In this document: piece by piece, positions 8,413-16,403 of the stretch
Position numbering within the stretch: the stretch's first letter is position 1
Layout of the letters: every line of letters begins with the position of its first letter
Assembly (NCBI GenBank): GCA_031292055.1
Contig: JARLHV010000153.1
Location: forward strand, 1 to 43,758
Origin: Desulfosporosinus sp.
Lineage (GTDB): Bacteria > Bacillota > Desulfitobacteriia > Desulfitobacteriales > Desulfitobacteriaceae
Length of the DNA: 43,758 nt
Direction of reading: 5' to 3'
Program-made: the position numbers and the translations under genes
The notes under the pieces: model-generated
What the model was told of the DNA's origin: nothing
The model's database searches: none
Seen by the model: only the letters and a program-made list of their open reading frames with translations

Positions 8413-8449
8413 TAACAGACAACAAATTTATTTAACTAACGGGCTACTA

Positions 8450-8580
8450 ATGTAAAGTTCGACGTAATGTAAAGTAAATCCTCAGAACCCCTTGAATTTA
8501 AGGGTATATGCTGGATTTACAAGAAAACGGAAGTTCCATGACCCTACGCGAAACGGTGAGTGGTAGCGAGCCGTAACGCC
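8450..8580. mobile_element. Possible insertion-sequence end
   Basis: The tract TGTAAAGTTCGACG followed by AATGTAAAGTAAA has the short repeated, T-G-starting look of IS21-type termini, and it directly precedes the transposase remnant. No matching opposite end was found, so the assignment is weak. Confidence 0.25.
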
Positions 8581-8614
8581 GAGTACAAAAAAACACAAGG
8601 AAGGACAACGACAT

Positions 8615-8917
8615 ATGTTCAAGCTTATCGATACCATTTTACAACGCTTTCAATGTTGCTTCAAGCGAAAGGAAACTTTTTCTTAGTTTGTCGTCATTGT
8701 TGTAGGGATGCTTGTGAGAACAAATTTACGAGGTGTTTCTTCTATTGTGGGCTGTTTACATTTGGAGGCTTGTTATTATGAATCCATGCTCTATTTTTTT
8801 CGATCCTCAGCTTTTGATTTAAACGCTATTAAACATCAACAGCACCGTCAATTCGCTTTGTACCATTTTCTTTGTCCGGTTCGATGTTTCCGGCAGAATC
8901 GGTTTTTAGCCTTTTGA
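8615..8917 (+). pseudogene. DDE transposase remnant (N-terminus)
   Basis: The frame MFKLIDTILQRFQCCFKRKE runs into an in-frame TAG at 8684, probably replacing a tryptophan codon. It continues as VVGMLVRTNLRGVSSIVGC and YYESMLYFFRSSAFDLNAIK, which resembles the N-terminal region of IS4-type transposases common in Firmicutes. After NAIKHQ the sequence diverges and stops at 8917. The DDE catalytic part is absent. It is a degenerate insertion. Confidence 0.65.
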
Positions 8918-8920
8918 AAC

Positions 8921-8946
8921 AAAAAGAGCATCACGTTTCGCGATGC
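8921..8946 (-). terminator. Terminator of the jacalin-domain gene
   Basis: On the minus strand GCATCGCG and CGTGATGC pair around AAA and are followed by TCTTTTTG. It lies about 155 bases beyond the stop of the lectin-like gene. Confidence 0.6.
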
Positions 8947-9100
8947 CCCCAAACAAAACTAAGTCTACTCTTCTATGTACATTCTATCGATAAGGAACGC
9001 CGGAGCTAATAAACTCTAATTATTTAGATACGTTATTAAGACATTTAGTTCATAGTCTATCAAAACCAAAACTTTTTAATTAAAGTAAAGAAGACCTCGG

Positions 9101-10009
9101 TTATGAAGGTATACCGGTATAGTAATCAAAACCGTAATTGGTTGTCTTATATTTAGAAATACCTGTCATTTGAAGAGCAAGGGTTTGCGTCATGTCATAA
9201 CAGTTATTCACTGAGTACAAATCGGTTAATTTAATGGTTATAGTTTTAAAAGTTTGAGGGTCTCCCGGCATCACCCAATAACTACCGTCATCTCCCTGCA
9301 TCAAAGTACCACTCATAAGCTGAATAGCTATATGGTTATCATCAACTGTAGTAGTCATTGTCTCGGACTTTTTTAGAATATCTTCTATAGTACTAGAAAT
9401 AGTTTTTGTTTCAGTATCTTTAAAACCGATTTCGAGAGAAGCAGATATTTTAGCACCATATTCAGCCTCGACACTACTGCTCATTTTTGTTTCCATCATT
9501 TTCTCTGTGACAAGCTGATAAAAATCTAAGGTTCTTTTTTCAGTTTCTTTGTATTCAATGGTTTGGGTGTCTGGCGCAAAAAAATTCAAAATAAATTTAG
9601 CATTTTTATCTATAATACTCGACGGCTCATAGTTCTCAACATACTTGATGGCAAGCTGATCAACATATTGACCAGCTCTTCCGGCGATTGAAATCACTCT
9701 AATTTTATTCAGGGTAATTGGGGAGCCCCCCCCACCACCACCACCATATGTGACTTTATTATTAAAAGTAAATTTTAAGTTATCAATAAATTGACCACAG
9801 CGAATTTCAAGATTTGAAATGTAATCACCGCTAGATAAGGTGATATCTTCCATCTTAGATCCCCCGTCTCCGCCATATACATGTCCATTGATTCTTATCT
9901 GGTCTATAAATGCACCACAGTTAATACCAATCGTCTTGATATTAACATGTTCCGGAAATTGGCCACCTCCATTTCCGCCAAAATACTTCGTTACAATTCT
10001 ACTGGACAT
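9101..10009 (-). CDS. Jacalin-like lectin domain protein with possible aerolysin-like C-terminal half
   Basis: This protein has 302 residues and no signal peptide. Residues 1-125 form a jacalin-type beta-prism: YFGGNGGGQFPEHVNIKTI, INCGAFIDQIRI, YGGDGGSKMEDITLSSGDYI, a Gly-rich loop YGGGGGGGSP and IAGRAGQYVDQLAIKY. Glycine-rich GG.GG repeats and the G.(F/Y)(I/V)DQ(I/L) strands are diagnostic of carbohydrate-binding jacalin folds. Residues 150-302 are rich in alternating Ser/Thr and polar strands (ETKMSSSVEAEYGAKISASL, KTISSTIEDIL), reminiscent of the insertion region of aerolysin-type beta-pore-forming proteins. The two-part layout and length recall animal Dln1-type proteins. Only the lectin half is confident. 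The ATG follows AAGGAGGAAG. It stands alone, with its own terminator. Confidence 0.7.
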   Translation of the reverse strand: MSSRIVTKYFGGNGGGQFPEHVNIKTIGINCGAFIDQIRINGHVYGGDGGSKMEDITLSSGDYISNLEIRCGQFIDNLKFTFNNKVTYGGGGGGGSPITLNKIRVISIAGRAGQYVDQLAIKYVENYEPSSIIDKNAKFILNFFAPDTQTIEYKETEKRTLDFYQLVTEKMMETKMSSSVEAEYGAKISASLEIGFKDTETKTISSTIEDILKKSETMTTTVDDNHIAIQLMSGTLMQGDDGSYWVMPGDPQTFKTITIKLTDLYSVNNCYDMTQTLALQMTGISKYKTTNYGFDYYTGIPS

Positions 10010-10017
10010 AAAATCTT

Positions 10018-10400
10018 CCTCCTTAATATTTGATTAATTCCAAATACCATAACTACACATTCACATTATAGTATAAATCCCTGTATAAAAGTCCTATTTT
10101 TGGTACAAGCACCTAAAATAAACACTGCTCTTAAGCCTATTTTTATTTACTTTGGGTCCGACAAGCTAATTATAGGACTCAACGGAACAAAGGGCAGCTT
10201 TTCCTTATGGAGAAACTGCTCTTTGTTATGAGATTCTTCGTCTTCCTATTTGCACTTTAAATCCGTTTTTGAGTTTTCGAGTTTTTGATTTTATAATTAA
10301 ATGAAAGAGTAATGTAACATAAAACATAACCTAAAACAGAGAAGCAGATGACTGTTACTAAAAAATCTAGTCTTTCGATATAGACTCCTCCCCCTTGTTC
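10018..10400. other. Intergenic stretch with a terminator hairpin
   Basis: Between the lectin and permease-prefix genes there is no coding signal. At 10187-10226 an imperfect hairpin with ACAAAG/CTTTGT ends and GCAG/CTGC inner arms could terminate the minus-strand PadR/permease-prefix transcript. The rest is AT-rich and unremarkable. Confidence 0.5.
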
Positions 10401-11255
10401 TTATGCCACTCTGTCTACTTTGAACCAGTAATAAATTTTGTGAAGTAAATATCCCACTGCATTTAAAACAAAGAATATTATTCCCCATGCTACATTCAAA
10501 CGTTTTGTGTGATAAGCATTTATCGTTGCCCATATTCCAAATAAAACCCAATATATCATAATAAAACCTACTCCAATTGGTTGAAAAATTGCATATTGAT
10601 TGGAATTGGAATATTGTTTCATACCTATTTCAAAATATTTTTTTTCATTTCCAGAGATAAATAATTCTCCACCAGAATTATTAACCTTCTTTATATTTTC
10701 AGGATATTGATACTCTATTTTCCCTGCATACATCGGTAGCGTATTAGATGGACCAGGTGGATTTTCAATATCAAAATCATTGGGTAACTGGACAAGTGTC
10801 ACATAAGCTATTTGATTTTTGTTAGTTTCTACAAATATTTTTTTTATAGTTTGGTCTAACAACTTCAGATCATTTGTTTTAGCTGCCCTGGTTATCATTT
10901 GTGTTTGAAAAGAAAGGTCATTGCCTCGTTTTAGTAAATTATTCTCAGTGACCCTAAATGCAATTAAAAAACTTACACCAGCTACGAAGAAAATTAATGC
11001 TACAGCCAACATAATGTTTCCAAATTTCTTTTGAATCCTAAACACATTTGCTAATTCATCTTGTATTTGATTTTTCTCACCAAACCTACTTATGGCAAGT
11101 TCAACACTTTCTTGCTCGTTTTTCCCATCAGCCATTAACTCTTGGACAGTTTGTGTCAAATGGCTTCTCATTTCCTGCTTTAAATCTTCAATTTCCTTTT
11201 TGCTACCTCTAGAATTTTTGCATATAAAGTTGATGTATTTCTCAATTTTGTTCAT
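10401..11255 (-). CDS. Permease prefix domain 1 membrane protein
   Basis: The protein has 284 residues. The first 65 or so (MNKIEKYINFICKNSRGSKK..., with a later SVELAISRFGE) form the soluble 'permease prefix domain 1' helical bundle seen in Firmicute proteins paired with PadR regulators. One membrane helix follows (about 78-100), then an extracytoplasmic domain of about 110 residues, and three C-terminal hydrophobic helices (IGVGFIMIYWVLFGIWATI and LNVAWGIIFFVLNAVGYLLH among them). The ATG lies two bases after the PadR stop, so the genes are translationally coupled. The molecular role is unknown; such pairs are thought to sense envelope conditions. Confidence 0.75.
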   Translation of the reverse strand: MNKIEKYINFICKNSRGSKKEIEDLKQEMRSHLTQTVQELMADGKNEQESVELAISRFGEKNQIQDELANVFRIQKKFGNIMLAVALIFFVAGVSFLIAFRVTENNLLKRGNDLSFQTQMITRAAKTNDLKLLDQTIKKIFVETNKNQIAYVTLVQLPNDFDIENPPGPSNTLPMYAGKIEYQYPENIKKVNNSGGELFISGNEKKYFEIGMKQYSNSNQYAIFQPIGVGFIMIYWVLFGIWATINAYHTKRLNVAWGIIFFVLNAVGYLLHKIYYWFKVDRVA

Positions 11256-11257
11256 CC

Positions 11258-11590
11258 CTAAACCCCCTCGAAAAAGATATCCATGATATTTCTAAAAAAT
11301 ACCCATTCTTCTTTTTTCCTAAGTAGATACTCGATTCCATCATCCGTGATTTTATAATATCTTCGTCTTCCACCGCCGCGTTCAGTGTCATCCCAATAGG
11401 GCGATAATAAGTTTTGATTTTCAAGTCGCTTTAGTACGACATAAAGCGTTCCCTCTTTAATCTCGAAAGTATCTTTACTGATATTTCGAACTCGTTTTGC
11501 GATTTCATAGCCGTATAAATCCTCGTTTTTCAACAAGCTAAGTATGATACTTTCTACATAGCCTTTTATAGTCTCTTTGTCTATTTCCAT
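11258..11590 (-). CDS. PadR-family transcriptional regulator
   Basis: A 110-residue winged-helix protein. IILSLLKNEDLYGYEIAKRV and EIKEGTLYVVLKRLENQNLL are the PadR HTH signatures, followed by a wing with ERGGGRRRYYKITDDG. I start it at MEIDKETIK because GGAGGT lies seven bases upstream; an earlier in-frame ATG would overlap that site. It heads a two-gene operon with the permease-prefix protein. The 43-base palindrome immediately upstream is the obvious autoregulatory operator. Confidence 0.85.
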   Translation of the reverse strand: MEIDKETIKGYVESIILSLLKNEDLYGYEIAKRVRNISKDTFEIKEGTLYVVLKRLENQNLLSPYWDDTERGGGRRRYYKITDDGIEYLLRKKEEWVFFRNIMDIFFEGV

Positions 11591-11613
11591 ATGGAACACC
11601 TCCCTTACACAAA

Positions 11614-11656
11614 TATATCATAAACTACTCTATTGAGTAAAGTAGTTTATGATATA
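11614..11656. promoter_or_regulatory. 43-base palindromic operator upstream of the PadR gene
   Basis: Arms TATATCATAAACTACT and AGTAGTTTATGATATA are perfect inverted repeats around an 11-base centre. They lie 24-66 bases upstream of the PadR start and overlap its presumed promoter. PadR proteins bind long dyads of this kind. Seen directly; the binding partner is inferred. Confidence 0.65.
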
Positions 11657-11953
11657 TTTAGACAGTTTTTAGCGCCAGCGTTCTTTTTGATAAATGCTGG
11701 CGCTTTACGTAACTTTTTATAGGACACACTAATATATTTCAAATTGCATTTGCAATATGTTTGCAGATCATAACATTAGTTCAAAATGAGCTGAAAGTCA
11801 GATCAGGAAAGATATAAGCAACAATATGGAAAATATACATAAATAGGAATAAATGGGTGCCTATGACTGTTCTGATTGAACCGATTCTCTGATAACCCTT
11901 TAGGACCAGAAATCACTCCTACTATTCAAAGAAGAAGAAGAAGAATTGACTGC
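11657..11953. other. Intergenic stretch with one hairpin
   Basis: It contains an AGCGCCAGC/GCTGGCGCT hairpin at about 11669-11704 with a 16-base T/A-rich loop and no clear U-run on either side. Nothing else is recognised. Confidence 0.4.
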
Positions 11954-12145
11954 ATGAGAAAGGCTATAAAATTTTTAGCTTCCTTAGCTATCGCAGGTAT
12001 GGCCACCCTAACGATGGCCCCGCTTAATGCCGTTGCAGACTCTGAGGTGACGACTACAAGGCTTTTCGGTTCGAGTATCTTCACCGTGCGCTTTCCGCTA
12101 GCGTATGATTCCACGGTTAACAAAATCTTGCTTAAGGACCTCTAA
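11954..12145 (+). pseudogene. N-terminal fragment of a CWB2-type cell-wall-binding protein
   Basis: The frame MRKAIKFLASLAIAGMATLT, followed by APLNAVADSE, is a convincing Sec signal peptide with an AxA-type cleavage site. TTTRLFGSS is the start of a cell-wall-binding repeat 2 (normally RL.G.nRYeTA). The repeat then degenerates and the frame stops after 63 residues, running into the 3' end of telA on the other strand. Intact relatives have several hundred residues. Likely truncated when the stress cluster arrived or the locus was rearranged. Confidence 0.55.
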
Positions 12146-13222
12146 CCTCTTTGTCCCATCGATGCGTTTTTGTCTCATTTCTTCTTGAATAACTTTTGTT
12201 TCCTCGATGCCCTTGACGATCGTCTGCCATGATTTTTCCAAGGTCTCAATACTGACGGAACTACCCGAGGCAAGTTTAGCCACCATTTTTGATTGCAGTG
12301 CCGTGTTTTCAGCATTCCGGAGTAAAAGTTCATTTGTTTTCTCATCTAGCGCACTCATTGCTTTTGCTTGCACAGATTGACGCTTCAACATAATCGCTTG
12401 AACTAAGCATTGTTTAAAAATTGGCATCGTAATTACAAAGGCAGAATTAATCTTACGAACCAAGTTGTAATTACCATATTCAATAGATTTGATGGTCGGC
12501 ATACTTTGGACAGCAACATTTTCAGCAAGTTGAAGATCATAAATGCGTTGTTCCATAATATCTTGAACCTGCACTAGGTTATTGACATTCATCTGATCAA
12601 GTCGATTGCCCGTCTGATCAGCTTTAGCTTGAGCTGTCGGGATGATATTATTCTTAAGTTCTGCAAGTACAACTTGACCCGCGTAGATATATTGGCCTAA
12701 CTGCTCATAATATTCCGTATTTTTAATAAACATATCTTCCAAATGCTTATTGGCAATATTAATTTCTGCTTCATACTTCTTCAACGTAACAAATACTTTA
12801 TCAACTTCATCACCCATAGAGTTGTATTTTTGGAAAAGTGCCTCGACCGAATTTTTCGCTTTAGAAAATACTTTTTCCAGAAATCCTGGTTTCTTAGCTT
12901 CAAAATCCTTAATATCGAATTTATCCATGATTTTATTGAGCTGAATGAGAAGTTCTCCTGAATCCTCAACCTTTGTCGATTGCATAGAGTGAAGTATGGC
13001 ATCCGAAAACCGCGAAACCTCTTCTGCCGTATTCTTGCCAAACGTCATAATCGAGCTCACATCTTCGACATTAATCTGGCGGACAATACTGCGCACCTCA
13101 GGGCTTTCCTGCACCTTAGCCATAACTTCGCTTTTCTTCTTTTCGAGATCAAACTCCGGAATAGGTGCCGGAACTAAGCTTTTATCCTCAGTTAATGTCG
13201 ATGTAAAACCTTGAATTTCCAT
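12098..13222 (-). CDS. telA: TelA-family toxic-anion resistance protein
   Basis: A 374-residue helical, coiled-coil-rich protein of the TelA/KlaA family (PF05816), known from tellurite-resistance clusters and from B. subtilis yceH. Family regions visible are PEVRSIVRQINVEDVSSIMT near residue 40, GDEVDKVFVTLKKYE near 133, and MEQRIYDLQLAENVAVQSMP near 220. It is cytoplasmic with no membrane segment. It lies downstream of the large YceG-like gene, as in the conserved ter/yce gene set, separated by 119 bases that hold two stem-loops. The exact mechanism is not known. The last 48 bases overlap the opposite-strand CWB2 fragment. Confidence 0.85.
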   Translation of the reverse strand: MEIQGFTSTLTEDKSLVPAPIPEFDLEKKKSEVMAKVQESPEVRSIVRQINVEDVSSIMTFGKNTAEEVSRFSDAILHSMQSTKVEDSGELLIQLNKIMDKFDIKDFEAKKPGFLEKVFSKAKNSVEALFQKYNSMGDEVDKVFVTLKKYEAEINIANKHLEDMFIKNTEYYEQLGQYIYAGQVVLAELKNNIIPTAQAKADQTGNRLDQMNVNNLVQVQDIMEQRIYDLQLAENVAVQSMPTIKSIEYGNYNLVRKINSAFVITMPIFKQCLVQAIMLKRQSVQAKAMSALDEKTNELLLRNAENTALQSKMVAKLASGSSVSIETLEKSWQTIVKGIEETKVIQEEMRQKRIDGTKRLEVLKQDFVNRGIIR

Positions 13223-13260
13223 TTATATTCCCCTTTTCAAAAAATAGTTTTTTAATTAGC

Positions 13261-13343
13261 AGGGCACCCTGCCTTCTTTCCAGGAGGGATAAGGCCCTAT
13301 GAAAGAGAGAAGAGAGGCTACACAAGTGTCTCGCAACCCTCTC
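13261..13343 (-). other. Two stem-loops between yceG-like and telA genes
   Basis: On the minus strand GAGAGGG...CCTCTC overlaps the yceG-like stop codon, and AGGGC...GCCCT (38 bases overall, with an inner CCCTCC/GGCAGGG part) follows. Neither has a U-run, so they look more like processing or stabilising stems than terminators. Confidence 0.4.
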
Positions 13344-15804
13344 AGCGAAGATTAAAGAACCGGGACAAAAGCCCAGACTTATTAGGTAAAGCCGCTGAAA
13401 TGCTGTTTAAGGACGGAAGAGCAAGATCGTATTTTACTAACGGTAACTGATGAACCTCTAAAAGACTCGGCTTGATCTGCTGCTCAATAGTTTGGTAATT
13501 TGTTGGTGTAAAGATAACAACGTCGAGACCAATGAGATTAAAATAAGCCAGTAAAATGGCATCGTCTTCAGTGAAGGTTTCTTTTTCATTGTCGTAGACA
13601 ATCACTTTAGGAATCTCTTGCGGATAATCAAAGACTTCAATGAGCTTTAACAAAGAATCGTCCATGGTCAGGATGGTCATGATTATCTTAAGCTTAAATT
13701 TCTCATCGACCGTCGCCAAGAACATTCCAGAGCATAAGAGTTCATTAATCTTAACGACCAGGAAATGCTGTAAGTGCCCTTTTAAGTAGCCGAATTTATA
13801 GTGCCGACTTTTCATTACTTTAGGTACATCAAAGAAACCCTGTTCGTTCAGTAAATAGTCCGTCTGATAAAGCTCCTGCTTGGTGTAACTTATTTTAGCA
13901 AAAGGAACATTTCCAATCAGCTTGGTATTAGGCGCAGTCGAAAATGCTTTAAGATCTTGCCAATAAGTATCAAGTTCCTCGCTAACTCCATTAATCTTTG
14001 CAAATAAGTTCGGAACATATACTTTTTTGTTTTGAACTTTAAACTCTGGGCGAAGTTTAGCAGGTTCCCGCCAAAGTATTTTAAGTTCATCATACGTAGT
14101 TTTAAGAGTTATAGGTTGGGTAGAGTAACTTTCAAACTGCCACGGTTTAAAAAGACCGACCTCTTCGCTATAGATCACTTCTTCAATTTCCTTGGAGGCA
14201 TTATAGGCTATTGTGCTTTTGCGAATCAACTGTTCTGCCTCTGGAAAGGAAACTAAAGGTACGCTGCGATTATTTTTAATAAGATGGGTCACTTGATTAT
14301 TTTTGTCGAAATTTTGAAATAGTTTGTCTCCCTCTTCATTGGGATGGACAAAAAGAACATCACAACCCAGCTTATGGAAAGCGTAGAGCAAGTAGATTTC
14401 ATGGGATTTGATCGTACCATAGAAAATAATTTTGGGATTATACTCATAATTAAACCCTTCCCGACCGGACTTCTTCTGACTATTGCTTTTAACAAATAGC
14501 TTGGGCAGGTATCTATTTAACCAAGTAACAAGCTTTAGAGAGAAATTCAAGACTATCGATGAATTACAATTACTGCTTTTCTCTGCAAAAAGATCGACGA
14601 TGTCAGCAAATGCTTTTCTGATCGTGTTGTCCAGCAGCTCATCATACGTCCGGGGAAGGATCTTGGTCTGAAGAATTTGTTGTAAAATCTCCATCGGATC
14701 TTTGTACGGATAAGTAATAAGCTTAGGGGGAATTAAAGCAGTCTCTGTTGCACTCGGAGCCGGGATACCCTCTGGAAACTTAAGATAAACACCCGATATT
14801 TGCAACGTTTTGTCAAGATTATAAAGACTGTTGTAATATTCCGCCTCCCAGTCATCAGAGGAGCTAGGAACACCAATATAACGCACAAAATAGGTCGGAA
14901 GAATAGGATAGGGTTCCCCAACATAACCACTTCGTTTGTTCAAAGGAACAAGAATTTCTGCCAATATTGTTTCAGTTCTCTTTAATTTTACAACAATAAT
15001 AGGATCATTTAACAAGCTTGAGTTTTGAGGTATCCGCTGGTTTTTTTCGTTGCCAGGCTCTGGACTGGGAATCCGCTTAATTCCGGTCTGCGCTTCTCCA
15101 CCAATCTGCGCTTCCTCTGCCAATTGTTTCGTGGGGAAAACACCGATGGGTAGTTCTTGAGCTTTTTTAATTAATAAAGAAAAATCATTTTGCTTATCGA
15201 CTTGAGCAAAGCTGTCTTTAAACGACGTATTAAGCACAAGCACATCGCAGCCTATGAGGGACATAAGGATAAGAAAATAAATTTCGTGTATTTTAGGACT
15301 TCCCCAATAAATTATCTTGGGATTATAAAGAGATTTCTTACCAATTTGCTTGCCATAATCTACGAACCACAACAAAACTTTCGTAATAAAGTTTATGACG
15401 ATACTTAAATTAACCGCTCGTTCATTGATCAGATATAGATTAAGTATTATGCCAAAAGCATCTTTGATTGTTTGGTTGACTTTGCTGTCTGAGGTTACCG
15501 AAAAGTAGCCTTGTGATTCCAGTACATTCAAGAGTGCTCCATTGCTAAAATCCCTGAGCGGAACTTGCTCAAACAATTTTCTGGCTTGCTCAATTAACGA
15601 TGCGTCTGTTGTAATATGAATTGTTTTGTCAAAACAAATATAGTTGCCGAGTGCTCTAAGTTTTTCATCTAAACTAGCGATCTCAGCTAAGTACTGCCGC
15701 TCATCATCGCACCCAAGGATACGATAGAAGTACACATAGGAACTCGCTCCCCTTTCGCTCAAAGGCGAGAGAATATCCTTAAAAATATTGTCTGTATGTT
15801 TCAA
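13342..15804 (-). CDS. Large YceG-like protein of the Ter stress module, three repeats
   Basis: An 820-residue cytoplasmic protein related to B. subtilis YceG (PF14266), a partner of TerD and TelA proteins. I see the same unit three times: YNPKIIYWGSPKIHEIYFLI with IGCDVLVLNT (about residue 170-200), YNPKIIFYGTIKSHEIYLLY with LGCDVLFVHP (about 460-490), and IPKVIVYDNEKETFTEDD with IGLDVVIFTP (about 735-775). Each ends in a glycosyltransferase- or Rossmann-like strand plus a QxxPL.. .P tail. Standard YceG has about 540 residues and two such units, so this copy has gained one. It precedes telA and follows the ArsC-like gene. In the Ter literature YceG is a predicted biosynthetic-module component; the reaction is unknown. 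Confidence 0.75.
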   Translation of the reverse strand: MKHTDNIFKDILSPLSERGASSYVYFYRILGCDDERQYLAEIASLDEKLRALGNYICFDKTIHITTDASLIEQARKLFEQVPLRDFSNGALLNVLESQGYFSVTSDSKVNQTIKDAFGIILNLYLINERAVNLSIVINFITKVLLWFVDYGKQIGKKSLYNPKIIYWGSPKIHEIYFLILMSLIGCDVLVLNTSFKDSFAQVDKQNDFSLLIKKAQELPIGVFPTKQLAEEAQIGGEAQTGIKRIPSPEPGNEKNQRIPQNSSLLNDPIIVVKLKRTETILAEILVPLNKRSGYVGEPYPILPTYFVRYIGVPSSSDDWEAEYYNSLYNLDKTLQISGVYLKFPEGIPAPSATETALIPPKLITYPYKDPMEILQQILQTKILPRTYDELLDNTIRKAFADIVDLFAEKSSNCNSSIVLNFSLKLVTWLNRYLPKLFVKSNSQKKSGREGFNYEYNPKIIFYGTIKSHEIYLLYAFHKLGCDVLFVHPNEEGDKLFQNFDKNNQVTHLIKNNRSVPLVSFPEAEQLIRKSTIAYNASKEIEEVIYSEEVGLFKPWQFESYSTQPITLKTTYDELKILWREPAKLRPEFKVQNKKVYVPNLFAKINGVSEELDTYWQDLKAFSTAPNTKLIGNVPFAKISYTKQELYQTDYLLNEQGFFDVPKVMKSRHYKFGYLKGHLQHFLVVKINELLCSGMFLATVDEKFKLKIIMTILTMDDSLLKLIEVFDYPQEIPKVIVYDNEKETFTEDDAILLAYFNLIGLDVVIFTPTNYQTIEQQIKPSLLEVHQLPLVKYDLALPSLNSISAALPNKSGLLSRFFNLR

Positions 15805-15954
15805 GACATCTCTGTTTTCTTTCCTTGTCTCCGTATGATCTCACTCCTTAAAACCAAGGCAACGTTCATTAGTTTCACAGTAACTACCGTTGTCTAATAG
15901 CCTAAAGTCTTTTTTTCATTATTTCCGATCTGTAAACAGTTAAACTTGCCTTTA

Positions 15955-16293
15955 CTATTCCCAAGACTCCCATACATCCGGCTCATAGCCAACAGTCGCT
16001 TGTTTACCGTTGCGAACGATGGGTGTTTTATAAAGACTAGGATTATTAAATAGTATCTCTTCCCTACCATCTGAAGAAATAATATGATCCATATTTAACT
16101 TTTTATAATTCTTGGCTTCACTATTAACCAAATTCTTCAATCCTACAGCAGCCTTCACACTTTGTAACTCTCCTTTGCTCAAGCCCAGCATGGTCAAATC
16201 CACAAATTGGTAGTTAATCTTTCTCTCTTTAAAATAACGTTCTGCTTTTTTGGTATCAAAACATTTCTTAATGCCGAAAATCTGGATATTCAT
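15955..16293 (-). CDS. ArsC/Spx-family thioredoxin-fold protein
   Basis: A 112-residue protein starting MNIQIFGIKKCFDTKKAERY, with one cysteine (C11) at the active-site position of ArsC/Spx folds and the later cis-Pro strand SLYKTPIVRNGKQATVGYEP. Only this cysteine is present, so it lacks the CxxC redox switch of true Spx. It may be a glutaredoxin-linked arsenate-reductase-like or YffB-like protein. It lies between the TerD and YceG-like genes on the same strand, which suggests a role in oxyanion or thiol stress. The substrate is unproven. Confidence 0.75.
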   Translation of the reverse strand: MNIQIFGIKKCFDTKKAERYFKERKINYQFVDLTMLGLSKGELQSVKAAVGLKNLVNSEAKNYKKLNMDHIISSDGREEILFNNPSLYKTPIVRNGKQATVGYEPDVWESWE

Positions 16294-16362
16294 CCGCTCT
16301 TAAACTCCTTAATTGAAACTATCTAATTGATTATAGCAGGATTAGAGAGATTTAAACAACAA

Positions 16363-16387
16363 AAAGCCCGCCAAGACTGCGGGCTTT
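16363..16387 (-). terminator. Terminator of the TerD-type gene
   Basis: AAAGCCCGC and GCGGGCTTT form a strong hairpin. On the minus strand it ends in GGGCTTTTTGTTG, about 17 bases beyond the stop. Confidence 0.85.
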
Positions 16388-16403
16388 ACTTATACCTCTT
16401 CTC

